A stretch of 64,000 nt of DNA from Nostoc sp. 106C. GTDB lineage: Bacteria > Cyanobacteriota > Cyanobacteriia > Cyanobacteriales > Nostocaceae. This document shows, piece after piece, positions 54,402-63,834 of the stretch; position 1 is the stretch's first letter; each line of letters begins with the position of its first letter. The stretch covers positions 53,335 through 117,334 of the forward strand of contig NZ_MTAW01000087.1 in the NCBI RefSeq assembly GCF_002154725.1, written 5' to 3'. The position numbers and the translations under genes are program-made. The notes beneath the pieces were generated by a model that worked only from the letters and a program-made list of their open reading frames with translations, was not told the DNA's origin and did not search any database.

Positions 54402-54431
54402 GCCCCCTTCATGTTCATGGGGGTATTTTTA
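54402..54431 (+). terminator. Rho-independent-type terminator
   Basis: A GCCCCC / GGGGGT stem around TTCATGTTCATG is followed by ATTTTTATG. The stem is strong with a short T-run. No gene ends directly upstream, so it may end a small RNA or transcription out of the parA region. Confidence 0.6.
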
Positions 54432-54505
54432 TGTCTGTTTATTCCTGGCGATGCCAAAGGCGGCAAGCGGGAGCAGTATTGAAAGTGGCTGATCAAGTCC
54501 TTAGA

Positions 54506-54680
54506 GATCGTGACAATTCGCTTCTGGTTTTCCATAAATCTGGTTTTCTGGTTTTCTGGTTTTCTGGTTTGTTGTGCATCATACTGGCAACATCAAGGAA
54601 TGCCACGTAAATCTTCGGTTATGGGAGATTTTGAGAATTGCTGCAACTATCTATCCATCCCCAAAATCTCCCTGGCACAC
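54506..54680. repeat. Copy B of the parA upstream segment
   Basis: It matches copy A with scattered changes and one extra TTTTCTGG unit. The stem-loop is kept (54623-54672, GGGAGATTTTG...CAAAATCTCCC), and the loop differs. No parA gene follows copy B, so it is a free-standing duplicate in the intergenic region. Confidence 0.7.
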
Positions 54681-54730
54681 CCTGAGTAACTATATATGTG
54701 GCTCAATAATCAAGCATTAGCGGTACAACT

Positions 54731-55036
54731 TTAACCTTCCTCATCTAACTCAGCTAAAGTTTTGTCCAACCTATTATTTGCGTCCTTTGCCATCTGAATG
54801 GAGCGCACACTAGCAGCTAGACCACAAGCAGCAGTAACAGTACCTTCCGAGGCTTGATTGGAAATCAAAAGTCCAGCACCTATGAGGCTAATGCCGAAAG
54901 ATACCCCTGTTGCAATCAGAGCCAGGTTAAAACTGTAACGGGCTTGGCGCAAGCGTTCTTGCACAATAGTCAATTTTACTGTCAAGTAAGGATCTGGATG
55001 AGAGTTAGGCTGAGAAAGTACGATATTCTCTGTCAT
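54731..55036 (-). CDS. TRADD-N-associated membrane domain protein
   Basis: A 101-residue protein. A helix (LTVKLTIVQERLRQARYSFN) is followed by two membrane segments: LALIATGVSFGISLIGAGLLI (about 38-58) and a second, weaker one (GTVTAACGLAASVRSIQM). The end is charged. This matches the cyanobacterial TRADD-N-associated two-helix membrane domain described in death-domain surveys. It is divergent from the TRADD-N protein across 132 bp. In that model it would be a membrane effector or anchor triggered by the TRADD-N partner. Confidence 0.75.
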   Translation of the reverse strand: MTENIVLSQPNSHPDPYLTVKLTIVQERLRQARYSFNLALIATGVSFGISLIGAGLLISNQASEGTVTAACGLAASVRSIQMAKDANNRLDKTLAELDEEG

Positions 55037-55168
55037 AGCTCAGGCTCTGGGGTAAATATGTAGATTTTTGTTTCAATAACCCCATTGGACTCTGGATTTC
55101 TTGAATTTTGGTCTGATAAAAGCGTCGAACTTATGTAAGACTTGTGTAAAAGTTCTTGTGGGTTCGTA

Positions 55169-56416
55169 ATGCCACGGTCATGTCGAGCATCAAAAGAAGG
55201 GCTAAAAAAGGCTGAGAAAGCGTTCCAACTTAAGGGCTGGACGCAGGAATACATAGCAGGATCTGCAAGTTGTACTCGGCAGACCGTAAGCAAATTTTTT
55301 GCAAGGCGACCTGTTGCAAAGCACTTATTCCAAGCTATGTGCAATGAACTAGACTTGGAGTGGGGAGAGATTGCGGAACTGGAGCCAGAAGACGAGCAAT
55401 CCAGCAGCAAGCTTGGTATGGACACAGAACGAGAAAAAACCTGTGAGGTTCTCCAGGAGGGACCTAAGGCTACACAGGTATTGACTTCTCCAGTATCCCT
55501 AGCAAAAAAACAAAATGCTAACTGCAACGAACAACTCGTTATTACATTTACAGGCGATATAGAAACTCTCCAAAAAAATCCTGCTTTTCAGGCAGCTTTT
55601 CTAAGCATGATGCAAGCAGTTTCAGGGGATACAAGTTTAAAAATTGAGAAGATTGAAAAAGGCAGTATCAAAATAACCTTCAGTGGTTCAAAAGAAGGTC
55701 TTAAAAGGCTGGAGGAGCAAATCAAATCAGGCGAACTGACAGAAGTATTGGGTATGCCTGTTGAAGATGTACAGTTATTACCTAGCAGCACTACAGGTGA
55801 AGAGCAAGATAAAATTCGTCTAGTCCAAGAAATTATTGCTCAGGGAGCTAGTGGTAGAGATCTCAGCGATACTAACTTGAGTGGTGTAGACCTGAGGGGC
55901 ACAAATCTCAGTAATGCTGACCTGAGCGGTGCCGACCTGAGCGGTGCCGACTTAAGAGGTGCCAATTTAGAAGGTGCTGACTTGAATTGTGCTGACTTGA
56001 GCGGTGCCAACCTGAGGGGTGCCGACCTGAACGGTGTTTCTCTGCATGATGCGGTCATTGACGAGGCAACAATAATTAGCGACAAATGGCGGTTGCTGTG
56101 GAAAATTGTCAATCAGTCATCTAAGGCTCGAAATCTGAGCGGTGCCAACTTAAGTGGTGCCAACTTGAGCGGTGCCGACCTGAGCGGTGCCAACCTGAGC
56201 GGTGCCAACTTAAGTGGTGCCAACCTGAGCGGTGCCTACCTAATTGATGCCTACCTAATTGATGCCAACCTGAACGATGCCATAGTTGAAAATGCTCTGT
56301 TCGGAGAAAATTCAGAACTTACTGAGGATATAAAACGTGACCTAAAACGGCGAGGGGCAATATTTGAAGATTTACCAGGAGACCGCTTTCGCATTTTGAT
56401 TCCTTACTCAGGATAA
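55169..56416 (+). CDS. HTH-TRADD-N-pentapeptide repeat protein
   Basis: About 415 residues from the ATG at 55169. Residues 1-72 are an HTH-like adaptor ([20 protein letters not shown] then [19 protein letters not shown]). Residues about 120-205 fit the TRADD-N domain ([40 protein letters not shown]). Residues about 230-390 are pentapeptide repeats A(D/N)LSG in two blocks, giving a right-handed beta-helix. In related proteins the same HTH/TRADD-N head leads to a NACHT NTPase; here pentapeptide repeats take its place. The neighbour is the TRADD-N-associated membrane protein, so an immunity or cell-death unit is likely. Confidence 0.75.
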   Translation: MPRSCRASKEGLKKAEKAFQLKGWTQEYIAGSASCTRQTVSKFFARRPVAKHLFQAMCNELDLEWGEIAELEPEDEQSSSKLGMDTEREKTCEVLQEGPKATQVLTSPVSLAKKQNANCNEQLVITFTGDIETLQKNPAFQAAFLSMMQAVSGDTSLKIEKIEKGSIKITFSGSKEGLKRLEEQIKSGELTEVLGMPVEDVQLLPSSTTGEEQDKIRLVQEIIAQGASGRDLSDTNLSGVDLRGTNLSNADLSGADLSGADLRGANLEGADLNCADLSGANLRGADLNGVSLHDAVIDEATIISDKWRLLWKIVNQSSKARNLSGANLSGANLSGADLSGANLSGANLSGANLSGAYLIDAYLIDANLNDAIVENALFGENSELTEDIKRDLKRRGAIFEDLPGDRFRILIPYSG

Positions 56417-56423
56417 CGCCCCC

Positions 56424-57139
56424 CTAAACCATATCCCCCAGCAAATCCGACAACTCCTGCTGGTCATTAGAGCGGTTGTCATCATAAATCAACAGCGTAT
56501 CAATCTTGGCGTGCCTGCTCAACTTCTGCACCTTGCGGAGATTCCCGTCCGTGGCATCTAGCGCCGCTGTAATCGCACTGTGGCGGATGCGGTGCGGCGA
56601 CATCTTCTTGGTAATTCCCGCTTTCTGACTCAACTTGTCCACAACATAGCGCATCGCCTCACCCGTGAGCCTGTGCCCCTTATGGACATTATCCACAGCA
56701 CAGAACAGCGGTGCATCCAAGCGCGTTTCCCCCCTGGCTTCTAACCAGACCATCAGCGCTGTGGTTGCAGATGTGGTCAACTTGATTGTTTGAGTCTGCG
56801 TTCCCTGACCTTTGCCCCTAATGATCAAAGTCCGACTACCGGGATTGAAGTCTGCAATGTCAGCTTGGGCAATTTCATTGCGCCGCAGAGCGTTATCCCA
56901 CAGCAAGCGCAGCAAAGCATAATCCTGTTTTCCCTTCAAGGTGTCTTGGTTGCACTGAAGCAGAATCTGCGCTATCGCTTCCTTACTCACCCCGGTGGTA
57001 TCGCGATAAGTTTGATTTTTCTTGGCTTTGATATCATTCAAAGTGTAAGCGCAGACACCCAACTGCCGCCCCATCGCCACCAGACTTTTCAGCGCTGCCA
57101 ACCGCCGATTCACCGTTGCTTCCTTCAATCCCTTATTAA
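56424..57139 (-). pseudogene. Tyrosine recombinase/integrase, N-terminus cut off by IS701
   Basis: The C-terminal 234 or so residues of a phage-type integrase: LLWDNALRRNEIAQADIADF (first Arg), SPHRIRHSAITAALD (HxxR), LSRHAKIDTLLIYDDNR (second His and catalytic Tyr). The reading frame runs into the right-hand edge of the IS without a start codon (NKGLKEATVNRRLAALKSLV). The core-binding N-terminus is not found on the other side of the IS, so it was lost. The catalytic domain alone should be inactive in recombination. Confidence 0.85.
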
Positions 57140-58528
57140 CCCTGTTGTGTCACTTTAGGCAGAGGAAAAATAGAATTCAGGGTGAGTGAGGAATATAAAA
57201 ATTGGAGAAGTGAGCCTATAAACGATGGCTTGAAGTTTAGCAAATCCCAATGAAAGTTGAGGGATAGGAAAGACTGTTAACCAGGGATATATGAGGTTAA
57301 ATAAAATGAAAGGTTGAATAACTAAACGCAAATTATTCAAAATATTCTTCCAACCTTTACCATTATCCCACCAGGGGTGAGAAGCAAATGTTGATTGAGA
57401 ATTACCTTGAGAAGGACGCAGAGATTCTGAATGGAGACTGACCATGAGATAAGCACTACATACAATCTCCCACCATCGTTCAATATCTTCATAGCGAGTA
57501 AAACGATAATCCGCCCAACCTAACTCATTCTTACTTTGCTTTAAGCCATATTCAACCCAAGTTCTTAAGCCATAAAAATTTCCAGCTTCTCTGGGTGTAA
57601 TATCTGGATATTTACTCATTACATACCAGGTAGAGTTTCCGGGTAATATTTCAGTGTCTGTAGTAATTTGCCAATATCTATGTTCTTCACGTTTGCCGTG
57701 TATTATTTCACGAATAAACCGATTTTCACTGCTTAAATCAGAGAATACTCTATTAAACCTATGCCACTTTAAGTACTGGGTATACTGCCCTTTGAGCAAG
57801 TCTACAGAATGGTTTGAGCGGATTGCTACTAGATAATTTAAACCCAGTTCATCTAATACAGATACGAAATTTGTGCCACTCTCACCATATAAGCTATCTG
57901 CCAGTACCAAGTTGAATTTAAAACCCATCAACTGTAGCTTTCTAATTAGCATTGCCCCAATTTGCGGCTTGGTAAGATATTTATCTCCTGGCTTTAATTT
58001 TTCTCGTGGTTTGTACACTTCAAACAATAGTGGAAATGTCATTCCACAAAACACACCGTATGCTGTAACTGCTACAACTCCATTTTCTACTTTTCCTAGA
58101 TTTCCTATATACTGACGTTTCACATAATCTGTCTTATTACCTTTCTTTTTATTTCCGGTTTCATCAATTATTAAAATAATTGGCCTACCTTTAAGTATTT
58201 GTAGAATTAGCTCTAATCTCATGGATCTTAACTCTTCTACTTCCCAAGATGGTGTAGTTAAGAAATGATGTAGCCCTTGATAGTTATCTAACCCTACAAT
58301 TTTCGCTATTTCTGGTAAGCTTTTCCGTTTTAATTCAGAAATACATCCTATATGCAGATACTTAAATGCTTCAAAATTCCTCACATCTGAAAATAGCTTT
58401 TTATACCAAAGACAATATTCATCCACAAATTTAACGGTTTCTTTGGGTGGACGAGGCTCTACCATGCTCTGTGTCTTCGTTCTGGGCTTTTTACATCCTT
58501 ATATTACTGCGATAGTGACACAACAGGG
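57140..58528. mobile_element. IS701-family insertion sequence, 1389 bp
   Basis: The ends are perfect 15-bp inverted repeats CCCTGTTGTGTCACT (57140-57154) and AGTGACACAACAGGG (58514-58528). One transposase gene fills it. Flanks are TTAA on the left and ATAA on the right, so no target duplication is visible, and the two sides belong to different genes (integrase and IS4 transposase). A deletion or IS-mediated rearrangement is likely. Confidence 0.9.
57155..58465 (-). CDS. IS701-family DDE transposase
   Basis: A 436-residue transposase that looks intact. The acidic catalytic residues fall in IILIIDETGNKKKGNKTDYV (first Asp), FNLVLADSLYGESG (second Asp) and TWVEYGLKQSKNELGWADYR (Glu). The N-terminus FEAFKYLHIGCISELKRKSL then PEIAKIVGLDNYQGLHHFL is the usual IS701 start. 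A second, broken copy of a related transposase lies at 61417. Confidence 0.92.
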   Translation of the reverse strand: MVEPRPPKETVKFVDEYCLWYKKLFSDVRNFEAFKYLHIGCISELKRKSLPEIAKIVGLDNYQGLHHFLTTPSWEVEELRSMRLELILQILKGRPIILIIDETGNKKKGNKTDYVKRQYIGNLGKVENGVVAVTAYGVFCGMTFPLLFEVYKPREKLKPGDKYLTKPQIGAMLIRKLQLMGFKFNLVLADSLYGESGTNFVSVLDELGLNYLVAIRSNHSVDLLKGQYTQYLKWHRFNRVFSDLSSENRFIREIIHGKREEHRYWQITTDTEILPGNSTWYVMSKYPDITPREAGNFYGLRTWVEYGLKQSKNELGWADYRFTRYEDIERWWEIVCSAYLMVSLHSESLRPSQGNSQSTFASHPWWDNGKGWKNILNNLRLVIQPFILFNLIYPWLTVFPIPQLSLGFAKLQAIVYRLTSPIFIFLTHPEFYFSSA

Positions 58529-59665
58529 ATAAGCTCCATAGCCCTTAAACCTCGCTGATAATATGCTTGCTTATTGCGAATGGAAGCGACCAGTTCCTCG
58601 ACCCATGCTTGACACTCATGCCAAGCAACTATCCAATTAAAACCATACAAACCTATCCAAAAATTACTATGCCTTTTTTCAGTTTTACCTTGAGCTTGGG
58701 AACGGCAGACATAAGATTGTTGTCGTTGTAATTTAATTTTTTGACCTTGTAACCAAGCACTAGTCATTGCTAAAGCTATTAAAAAAATTAAACGTACAAG
58801 TCTATCAGGGCTGGCTTGAGAGCTTTCCAAATTGTATCCGCCAGTTTTACAATCTTTAAACATCGCTTCAATCCCAAAACGTTGAGCATATATTTTGAGA
58901 GCAGTGTTTAAGTCAGGTAAATTAGTTAATAAATACCAAGCGGATTTTTCTTGTTTACCCCTGTACTTTCTTTTCCAGTAGACTCCTAAATTAAACCGAC
59001 CAAAACCACGTTTTTGAGTAACCTTGACATTGGTATAAAATTGGCGGACACCAGGATAAATCTCAATATTACTTAAAGGCTGAAATTTTTGCCGTTTTTC
59101 TTGGAAAGTGGTGTCCTTTTTTTGACGGAGTACAAAACCTATATTCTGCTTGTGTAGCCAATTACCCAATTCGATGCTATGAAATTCCCTATCACCAATA
59201 ATAACTAATTTGTACTTTTTTAATAACCGAATTACTGGGCGTAATACTTTTTGCTGTTGGGTGAGTTTACTGCAACCATCTTTCTCTAACAGACACCAAT
59301 ATATTGGCCTATATTGGCCACGCCCTTTTTTGGTAAATTATGCTGACCATCAACACATTGTTTTCTTTCCACTGTGTTCTATCCATTGCAATGGTTAATT
59401 GTGACCCCAGTTTGAAATGTTGGTTAATTAGGGCTTCAATAATCGGAAACCACAACAATACTACACTCAAGGCATTCAGCGTTAAAAACCTTTGTAAATG
59501 CCGTCTACGACTGTTTTGTTGTATTGGTAATGGTATTGTCGCTGCCAGTCTTTCTATCTTTACTTGTTTTTGATTTTGTAGTAACCATACCAACATCTTT
59601 AGGGTGATTAACTGTGCTTTATTCAGGTATTTTTCTAAAAAGTTTTGGTAGAATGATGCCAGCAT
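58529..59665 (-). pseudogene. IS4-family transposase, frameshifted and 3'-truncated
   Basis: The N-terminal part (FYQNFLEKYLNKAQLITLKM then AMDRTQWKENNVLMVSIIYQ with the first catalytic Asp) and the C-terminal part (KYKLVIIGDREFHSIELGNW with the second Asp, and YAQRFGIEAMFKDCKTGGYN with the Glu) are in different frames. The break is a tandem 10-bp duplication TATATTGGCC at 59300-59319; removing one copy joins the frames (YQKRAWPIYWCLLEKDG). The last codons are lost to the IS701 insertion at 58528, where the frame now ends in IS DNA (PVVSLSQ). Confidence 0.85.
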
Positions 59666-60111
59666 TATTATGACGGTCTTAATTAAATTACAGACCGTTC
59701 TTTTTTACCATTAAACTGTACCCTACAGGTAGCTGCTTAATAAGCATACAGTTCATTCTCAATAAGCACCTAATTTTTTCAAGGGGTCTGTGACTCTCAA
59801 ACCTTTATCTGGCTTGGTTTAGAGGTGATTGTCGCCCCTTGAACTCCCAGGCAGGAATCACAGCCAGATTATGAGGGGTTGCGCGATCTCTACCTTGCTA
59901 GTCTCAAGCTAGGTAAGCAATCGCCAGAGTATAAGAAAGCTCAGAAACACTTGGAGGCGTTTGTTAATTTATTGAGCAGGAATAGCGACATTCTCCCCAG
60001 ATAGCCCTATTTTAATTCTCTGTAAGATAATTAGGGAACAACAAAAAATTAAATTATTCAATTTTTCTTTCCCATGTAACGATAATTTTGGTGTGAAATG
60101 GGGTGTAAATT
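59666..60111. other. Gap holding IS4 left flank and a coding tail
   Basis: Just upstream of the IS4 transposase are CTACAGGTAGC and related short inverted sequences, which may be the element's end. At 59849-60004 an open tail (RQESQPDYEGLRDLYLASLK then LGKQSPEYKKAQKHLEAF) ends in TAG; it is the 3' end of a lost plasmid-type gene that I cannot name. Confidence 0.4.
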
Positions 60112-60927
60112 GTGAGTTTTGACAACCTTTGTAAGGTTTTAGCTGAAAAATACCCAACAGAATTTGTGAGTTGGTTACTGACTGAAGCACCGACAAAAGT
60201 TAAGGTACTGAAGACCGAATTGAGTTTAGAACCAATCCGTGTTGATTCTGTGACTTTTCTGCAAACAGCCAATCGGATTCTACACATCGAATTTCAAACC
60301 CGCACCATCTCAAATCCACCGCTGCCATTCAGAATGCTGGACTATTCGGTGAGGTTAATACGTCAATATAACGTCCCTGTAACCCAGGTAGTAATTTTTT
60401 TGCAAGAGACAAATAACGAAATTGCTTTTACCCAAGAATACGTAAATGAGACAACAACTCACCGTTATCGAGTCCTGCGGATGTGGGAACAAGAATCAGC
60501 ACAATTTCTTGATAACCCAGCATTATTACCTTTAGCACCATTAACCCGAACAACCTCACCGCAAAGGTTGCTATCGCAGGTTGCCCAGAGTGTTGCTAGA
60601 ATTTCCGATAGGAATACTAGGCAGGATATTGCCGCTTACACAGAGATTTTAGCTGGTTTGAAGTTTGAGAAGGAATTGATTCGGCAATTTTTAAGCGAGG
60701 ATGTGATGCAAGAATCGGTAATTTATCAGGATATTTTACAGAAGGGAAAGCAACAAGAAGCTCTGACTTTTTGTATGTCTTTACTTGAGGAACGCTTTGG
60801 TAATATTGATGCGTCAATTGTTGAGCAAGTCGAAGTTTTAAACAAGGAACAGTTAGAAGCTTTAGGTAAGGCACTTTTAAGAATTTCATCGATACCTGAT
60901 TTAATAAGTTGGCTACAGCAAATTTAA
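60112..60927 (+). CDS. Rpn-family PD-(D/E)XK nuclease with DUF4351-type tail
   Basis: A 271-residue protein with a GTG start. DNLCKVLAEKYPTEFVSWLL is the usual beginning of cyanobacterial Rpn-family proteins. The nuclease core has PIRVDSVTFLQTANRILHIE then FQTRTI (acid and E-x-Q in place of E-x-K). The tail LTFCMSLLEERFGNIDASIV and LEALGKALLRISSIPDLISW matches DUF4351. These proteins are recombination-associated nucleases or transposase-like. A T-rich hairpin about 90 bp downstream probably ends the transcript. The GTG start is preceded only by GGGGTG. Confidence 0.85.
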   Translation: MSFDNLCKVLAEKYPTEFVSWLLTEAPTKVKVLKTELSLEPIRVDSVTFLQTANRILHIEFQTRTISNPPLPFRMLDYSVRLIRQYNVPVTQVVIFLQETNNEIAFTQEYVNETTTHRYRVLRMWEQESAQFLDNPALLPLAPLTRTTSPQRLLSQVAQSVARISDRNTRQDIAAYTEILAGLKFEKELIRQFLSEDVMQESVIYQDILQKGKQQEALTFCMSLLEERFGNIDASIVEQVEVLNKEQLEALGKALLRISSIPDLISWLQQI

Positions 60928-61012
60928 TTATTCAACTATCAAGCAAAAATGTGCTCACATTTTTGTGAATAGTCATTACTTCGCAAAACGGTTATGCAGT
61001 ATTAGCTACCCA

Positions 61013-61058
61013 AAATGCTTGTGGTAAACAAGTTGTAACTTTCATACCACAAGCATTT
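61013..61058 (+). terminator. Terminator-like hairpin after the Rpn-family gene
   Basis: Perfect 14-bp arms AAATGCTTGTGGTA and TACCACAAGCATTT with an 18-base loop, followed by TCTTATTTTTTGATTT. The stem and T-rich tail fit termination of the plus-strand gene upstream. Confidence 0.6.
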
Positions 61059-61156
61059 CTTATTTTTTGATTTCTTGCTACTGAATCTGTCCATCGCAGA
61101 TCCTACCCAGCCATTTCTCCAAAGAGTGATCGCACATCGCAGCGCTATATACTCTC

Positions 61157-61192
61157 TCAAATACCAACATTTGGGTGAAAGTTGGTATTTGA
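61157..61192. repeat. 12-bp-arm inverted repeat, small hairpin
   Basis: TCAAATACCAAC and GTTGGTATTTGA are perfect arms around ATTTGGGTGAAA. It is in non-coding DNA upstream of the IS701 fragment; the role is unknown. Confidence 0.6.
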
Positions 61193-61416
61193 CAGCAAAA
61201 TAACATTGATTTTTTAGGGGTTCTGGGTATGAAGAAAGAGACTATTCAACCATCGAAAGTTGGTAAAAGTCAAAATCAATAGCGTAAATTCCGCAAAAAC
61301 AGATGCGATCGCTAGGAACTAACAGTCGCTAAAAACCAAATACCCCTCTTCTGTCACTTTCCGGGTATTCTGAATAAAAGAATAAAAAAATAAAACCCTG
61401 AAATGTACGTGGGGCA

Positions 61417-61874
61417 ATGGATGTAGAGTTACAAATCCTGAAACATTTAGCAAGAGATGCTCACCCAACAGTTGCCATCATAGATGAATATTGTGCAGAC
61501 TATCAGGACTTATTTAAGGAAGTAAGAAATTATGAGTGTTTCAAATATTTACACTTGGGAATCATATCTACGGTAAAAAGGAAATCATTACCAGAGATAG
61601 CGAAGGTAGTAAGTATAAACTCAGCCCAGTCATTACATCACTTCCTAGCTAATTCAGATTGGTCAGTAGATGAATTAAAACAACGAAGATTTAAATAAAC
61701 TTAAGCAAGTATTGAATGGTCAGGCGATTACAGTAGTAATAGATGAAACCGGAGATAGAAAAAAAGGTAAAAAGACTGATTATGTAGCAAGACAATACTT
61801 AGGAAGTGTGGGAAAAGTTGATAATGGAATAGTTTCAGTCAATGCTTATAGAGTTTACTCTAATAAGTCTTGAT
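61417..61874 (+). pseudogene. IS701-family transposase fragment, frameshifted and truncated
   Basis: The first frame gives 93 residues (IIDEYCADYQDLFKEVRNYE then CFKYLHLGIISTVKRKSLPE, homologous to the intact transposase at 57155). After the stop the next frame continues with QVLNGQAITVVIDETGDRKK then GKKTDYVARQYLGSVGKVDN. It ends abruptly near 61874. It is a different, diverged IS701 relative, not a copy of the intact one. Confidence 0.85.
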
Positions 61875-62100
61875 GCCACATATTAGGCGACCATTTGAAG
61901 CTGCAATTTCTCTAACTACCAAAATCTTTGAAAACTATAATTAGCAAGGTTTTTTAGCCGCTATTTCCGTTTTTGCAGCTATCTCGGCTCCATGCCTATA
62001 TTGATATTGAGCGTTGTTTAACTGAAGACATCTAGGGGAGAAATATTTTTATATCTATTTACGGTTAATTTCAGTTTTGATTAATTATTATTGTTTGATG
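61875..62100. other. Short non-coding stretch after the IS fragment
   Basis: About 225 bp between the broken IS701 relative and the aspartic protease gene. I see no gene, repeat or terminator that stands out. Confidence 0.4.
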
Positions 62101-62466
62101 TCAATTTCCCAAGGTTAAAATACCTGATGGCATATCTACAACTAACCTACGATTAGTCAGCCATTGACGACCGAGTAAAACTTCTGGTACTCCATCACCA
62201 GCATAAACAGGAATATCAAAAATCTCTCCATCAATTCTGACTTTGCCTGCATAAATATCAAAGTTAGATACACCCCTTGCCATCAACATCGAACGTTCGC
62301 CTAAATATTCCCAATCAAACCCTTCCAAGTCCTGCTGATCAATGGCTAACCAATCAGAAAATCCTGTATCTAAAACCACATCAATTGGTAATTCAAATCC
62401 ATTGGCGGCAATCAATTCGATTTCAAAAATTAACTCCTCCCCATCACCAAACCTTCCTGATATCAT
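62101..62466 (-). CDS. Clan AA (retropepsin-like) aspartic protease
   Basis: A 121-residue half-pepsin. The catalytic motif is DVVLDTGFSDWLAI (D-T-G) at about 29-42, then GVPEVLLGRQWLTNRRLVVD, the usual second half-motif with ILG-like LLG. It should work as a homodimer. It overlaps the upstream small gene by 4 bp (ATGA), so the two are translated together, a pair often seen in cyanobacteria. The substrate is unknown. Confidence 0.85.
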   Translation of the reverse strand: MISGRFGDGEELIFEIELIAANGFELPIDVVLDTGFSDWLAIDQQDLEGFDWEYLGERSMLMARGVSNFDIYAGKVRIDGEIFDIPVYAGDGVPEVLLGRQWLTNRRLVVDMPSGILTLGN

Positions 62467-62780
62467 ATTGTCCCAGCAACTCCAGTTTCGTTAATTTTAA
62501 AGACGAAAACGGGACAGTTTGGGTGTTTTTGGCGTGACATTTTAATAGCAGTCATCTCATCTTTATCAACAAAGTATTCGCGGCTTTCTGGTTCGACTGC
62601 CATATACCAGTTGTAGTGAGTTTTAATTAGTTCGGGTTGGACTCTATCAAAAATGGGCTTACAGCGTTGGTAAAATTCTTCTTGAGAAGTTTTCTTGGCT
62701 TGCTTTTTCTCTTCTGTCCACTGGATTTGGGGAAAAATTCTTCCTCTGCGGGTAGCACTGCTGGGTTTGGTTTCGGTCAT
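62463..62780 (-). CDS. Small hypothetical protein paired with an aspartic protease
   Basis: A 105-residue protein with a basic start (RRGRIFPQIQWTEEKKQAKK) and a compact rest (FYQRCKPIFDRVQPELIKTH then YNWYMAVEPESREYFVDKDE). No family is recognised. It is coupled to the protease gene by ATGA. It may be a substrate or regulator of the protease. A signal peptide or membrane segment is absent. Confidence 0.6.
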   Translation of the reverse strand: MTETKPSSATRRGRIFPQIQWTEEKKQAKKTSQEEFYQRCKPIFDRVQPELIKTHYNWYMAVEPESREYFVDKDEMTAIKMSRQKHPNCPVFVFKINETGVAGTI

Positions 62781-62964
62781 AGTTGACTCTCACGAATCGG
62801 CGATATCTATATTTATATTAGGGGCAGATACAGCCTGGCTGACACAGCGGCAGAATAAACTGTTTAGTTTAAATACTGAACATCAGTATCTTTTTTTTGA
62901 AGAACTTACAGCTTTTAAATTTGCACAAAATAAAGCCACTGCAATATATATGCTATAACGGACA

Positions 62965-63060
62965 GAAAATTTTCGACTTGTTGACAAGCTAACTTGTTGG
63001 CTGGTTAGGAAGCTAACTTGCTATATTTATAGCTTGCCAGTAAGCTCGTAAGCAACATGG
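62965..63060. promoter_or_regulatory. Direct/inverted repeats upstream of the second parA (parS-like)
   Basis: Several copies of ACTTGTTGACAAGCTAACTT / AAGCTAACTTG-type words are packed in about 80 bp before the gene. Their complement (AACAAGTYARC) recurs inside the coding region of the next gene, the ParA partner. This is the same design as in the first ParA cassette. Confidence 0.6.
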
Positions 63061-63075
63061 TTGGCTGTTTATTCA

Positions 63076-63819
63076 ATGATCATCGCGATAGCAAATCAAA
63101 AAGGAGGTGTAGCCAAAACCACCTCCACCATCTGTTTAGGGGGAATCCTGGCTTGTTCGGGTACTGTCCTCGCAATTGACCTTGACCCTCAAGGTAATCT
63201 CACCACGGGTTTAGGGGTAGAAGTAGCTGACGACTCTCTTAGTTGCTACGACGTAATTACAGAACAAGCAGAAGTCATTGATGCCGTAGTTGCGACTAAA
63301 TCCGGACTTAGCCTATTACCTGCTGACATTAATCTTGCGAAGGGAGAAACCGAAATTCTCATGAAGGTGGGTAACTTCTACATCCTCAAAGAGAAACTGG
63401 CCCCCATACTCAAGCAATACCAGCACATCTTGATTGATTGCCCACCTTCTTTGGGGCTGTTAACGGTTAATGCTTTAGCAGCTGCGGATGTAGTTTTGAT
63501 TCCAGTGCAGTGTCAATTTTTTGCTCTCAAAGGACTGGCTGCACTGCTGGAAACATTAGCCAGCGTGCAAAAACGCCTCAATCCTCAACTAAGAATATTG
63601 GGGGTACTGCCGACAATGGCTGAGAACACAGTGATGACTCAAGATGTCTTGGATTCTCTCAAGAAACGACTGCAAGACATACGCATTTTTGAACCAGTTC
63701 CCAAGTCCATCAAGTTTTCCGAGTCCAACTTAGCCGACGAACCTATACATATATATACCAACGACAAAAAACTAGTGCAGCCCTATGGGGTGATCGCCAG
63801 TTTGATTGCTGAAATGTAA
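63076..63819 (+). CDS. parA: ParA-family partition ATPase
   Basis: About 247 residues from the ATG at 63076 (a TTG 15 bp upstream is possible). Deviant Walker A NQKGGVAKTTSTICLGGILA, switch region LAIDLDPQGNLTTGLG, Walker B ILIDCPPSLGLLTVNALAAA, and VLIPVQCQFFALKGLAALLE. It is a chromosomal/plasmid-type ParA of the short class without an HTH. It is followed 15 bp later by its small partner gene, which runs off the edge. A ribosome site is not obvious. Confidence 0.92.
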   Translation: MIIAIANQKGGVAKTTSTICLGGILACSGTVLAIDLDPQGNLTTGLGVEVADDSLSCYDVITEQAEVIDAVVATKSGLSLLPADINLAKGETEILMKVGNFYILKEKLAPILKQYQHILIDCPPSLGLLTVNALAAADVVLIPVQCQFFALKGLAALLETLASVQKRLNPQLRILGVLPTMAENTVMTQDVLDSLKKRLQDIRIFEPVPKSIKFSESNLADEPIHIYTNDKKLVQPYGVIASLIAEM

Positions 63820-63834
63820 AGGCATTAAAAAACT

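Noticed and set aside
54248..54610. 120-codon plus-strand frame between the two parA upstream copies
   Set aside because: It runs through a terminator and the TTTTCTGG repeats, and has no ribosome site or recognisable domain.
55860..56280. Antisense open frames across the pentapeptide repeats
   Set aside because: They mirror the repeated sense codons; the sense frame has a good start, domains and context.
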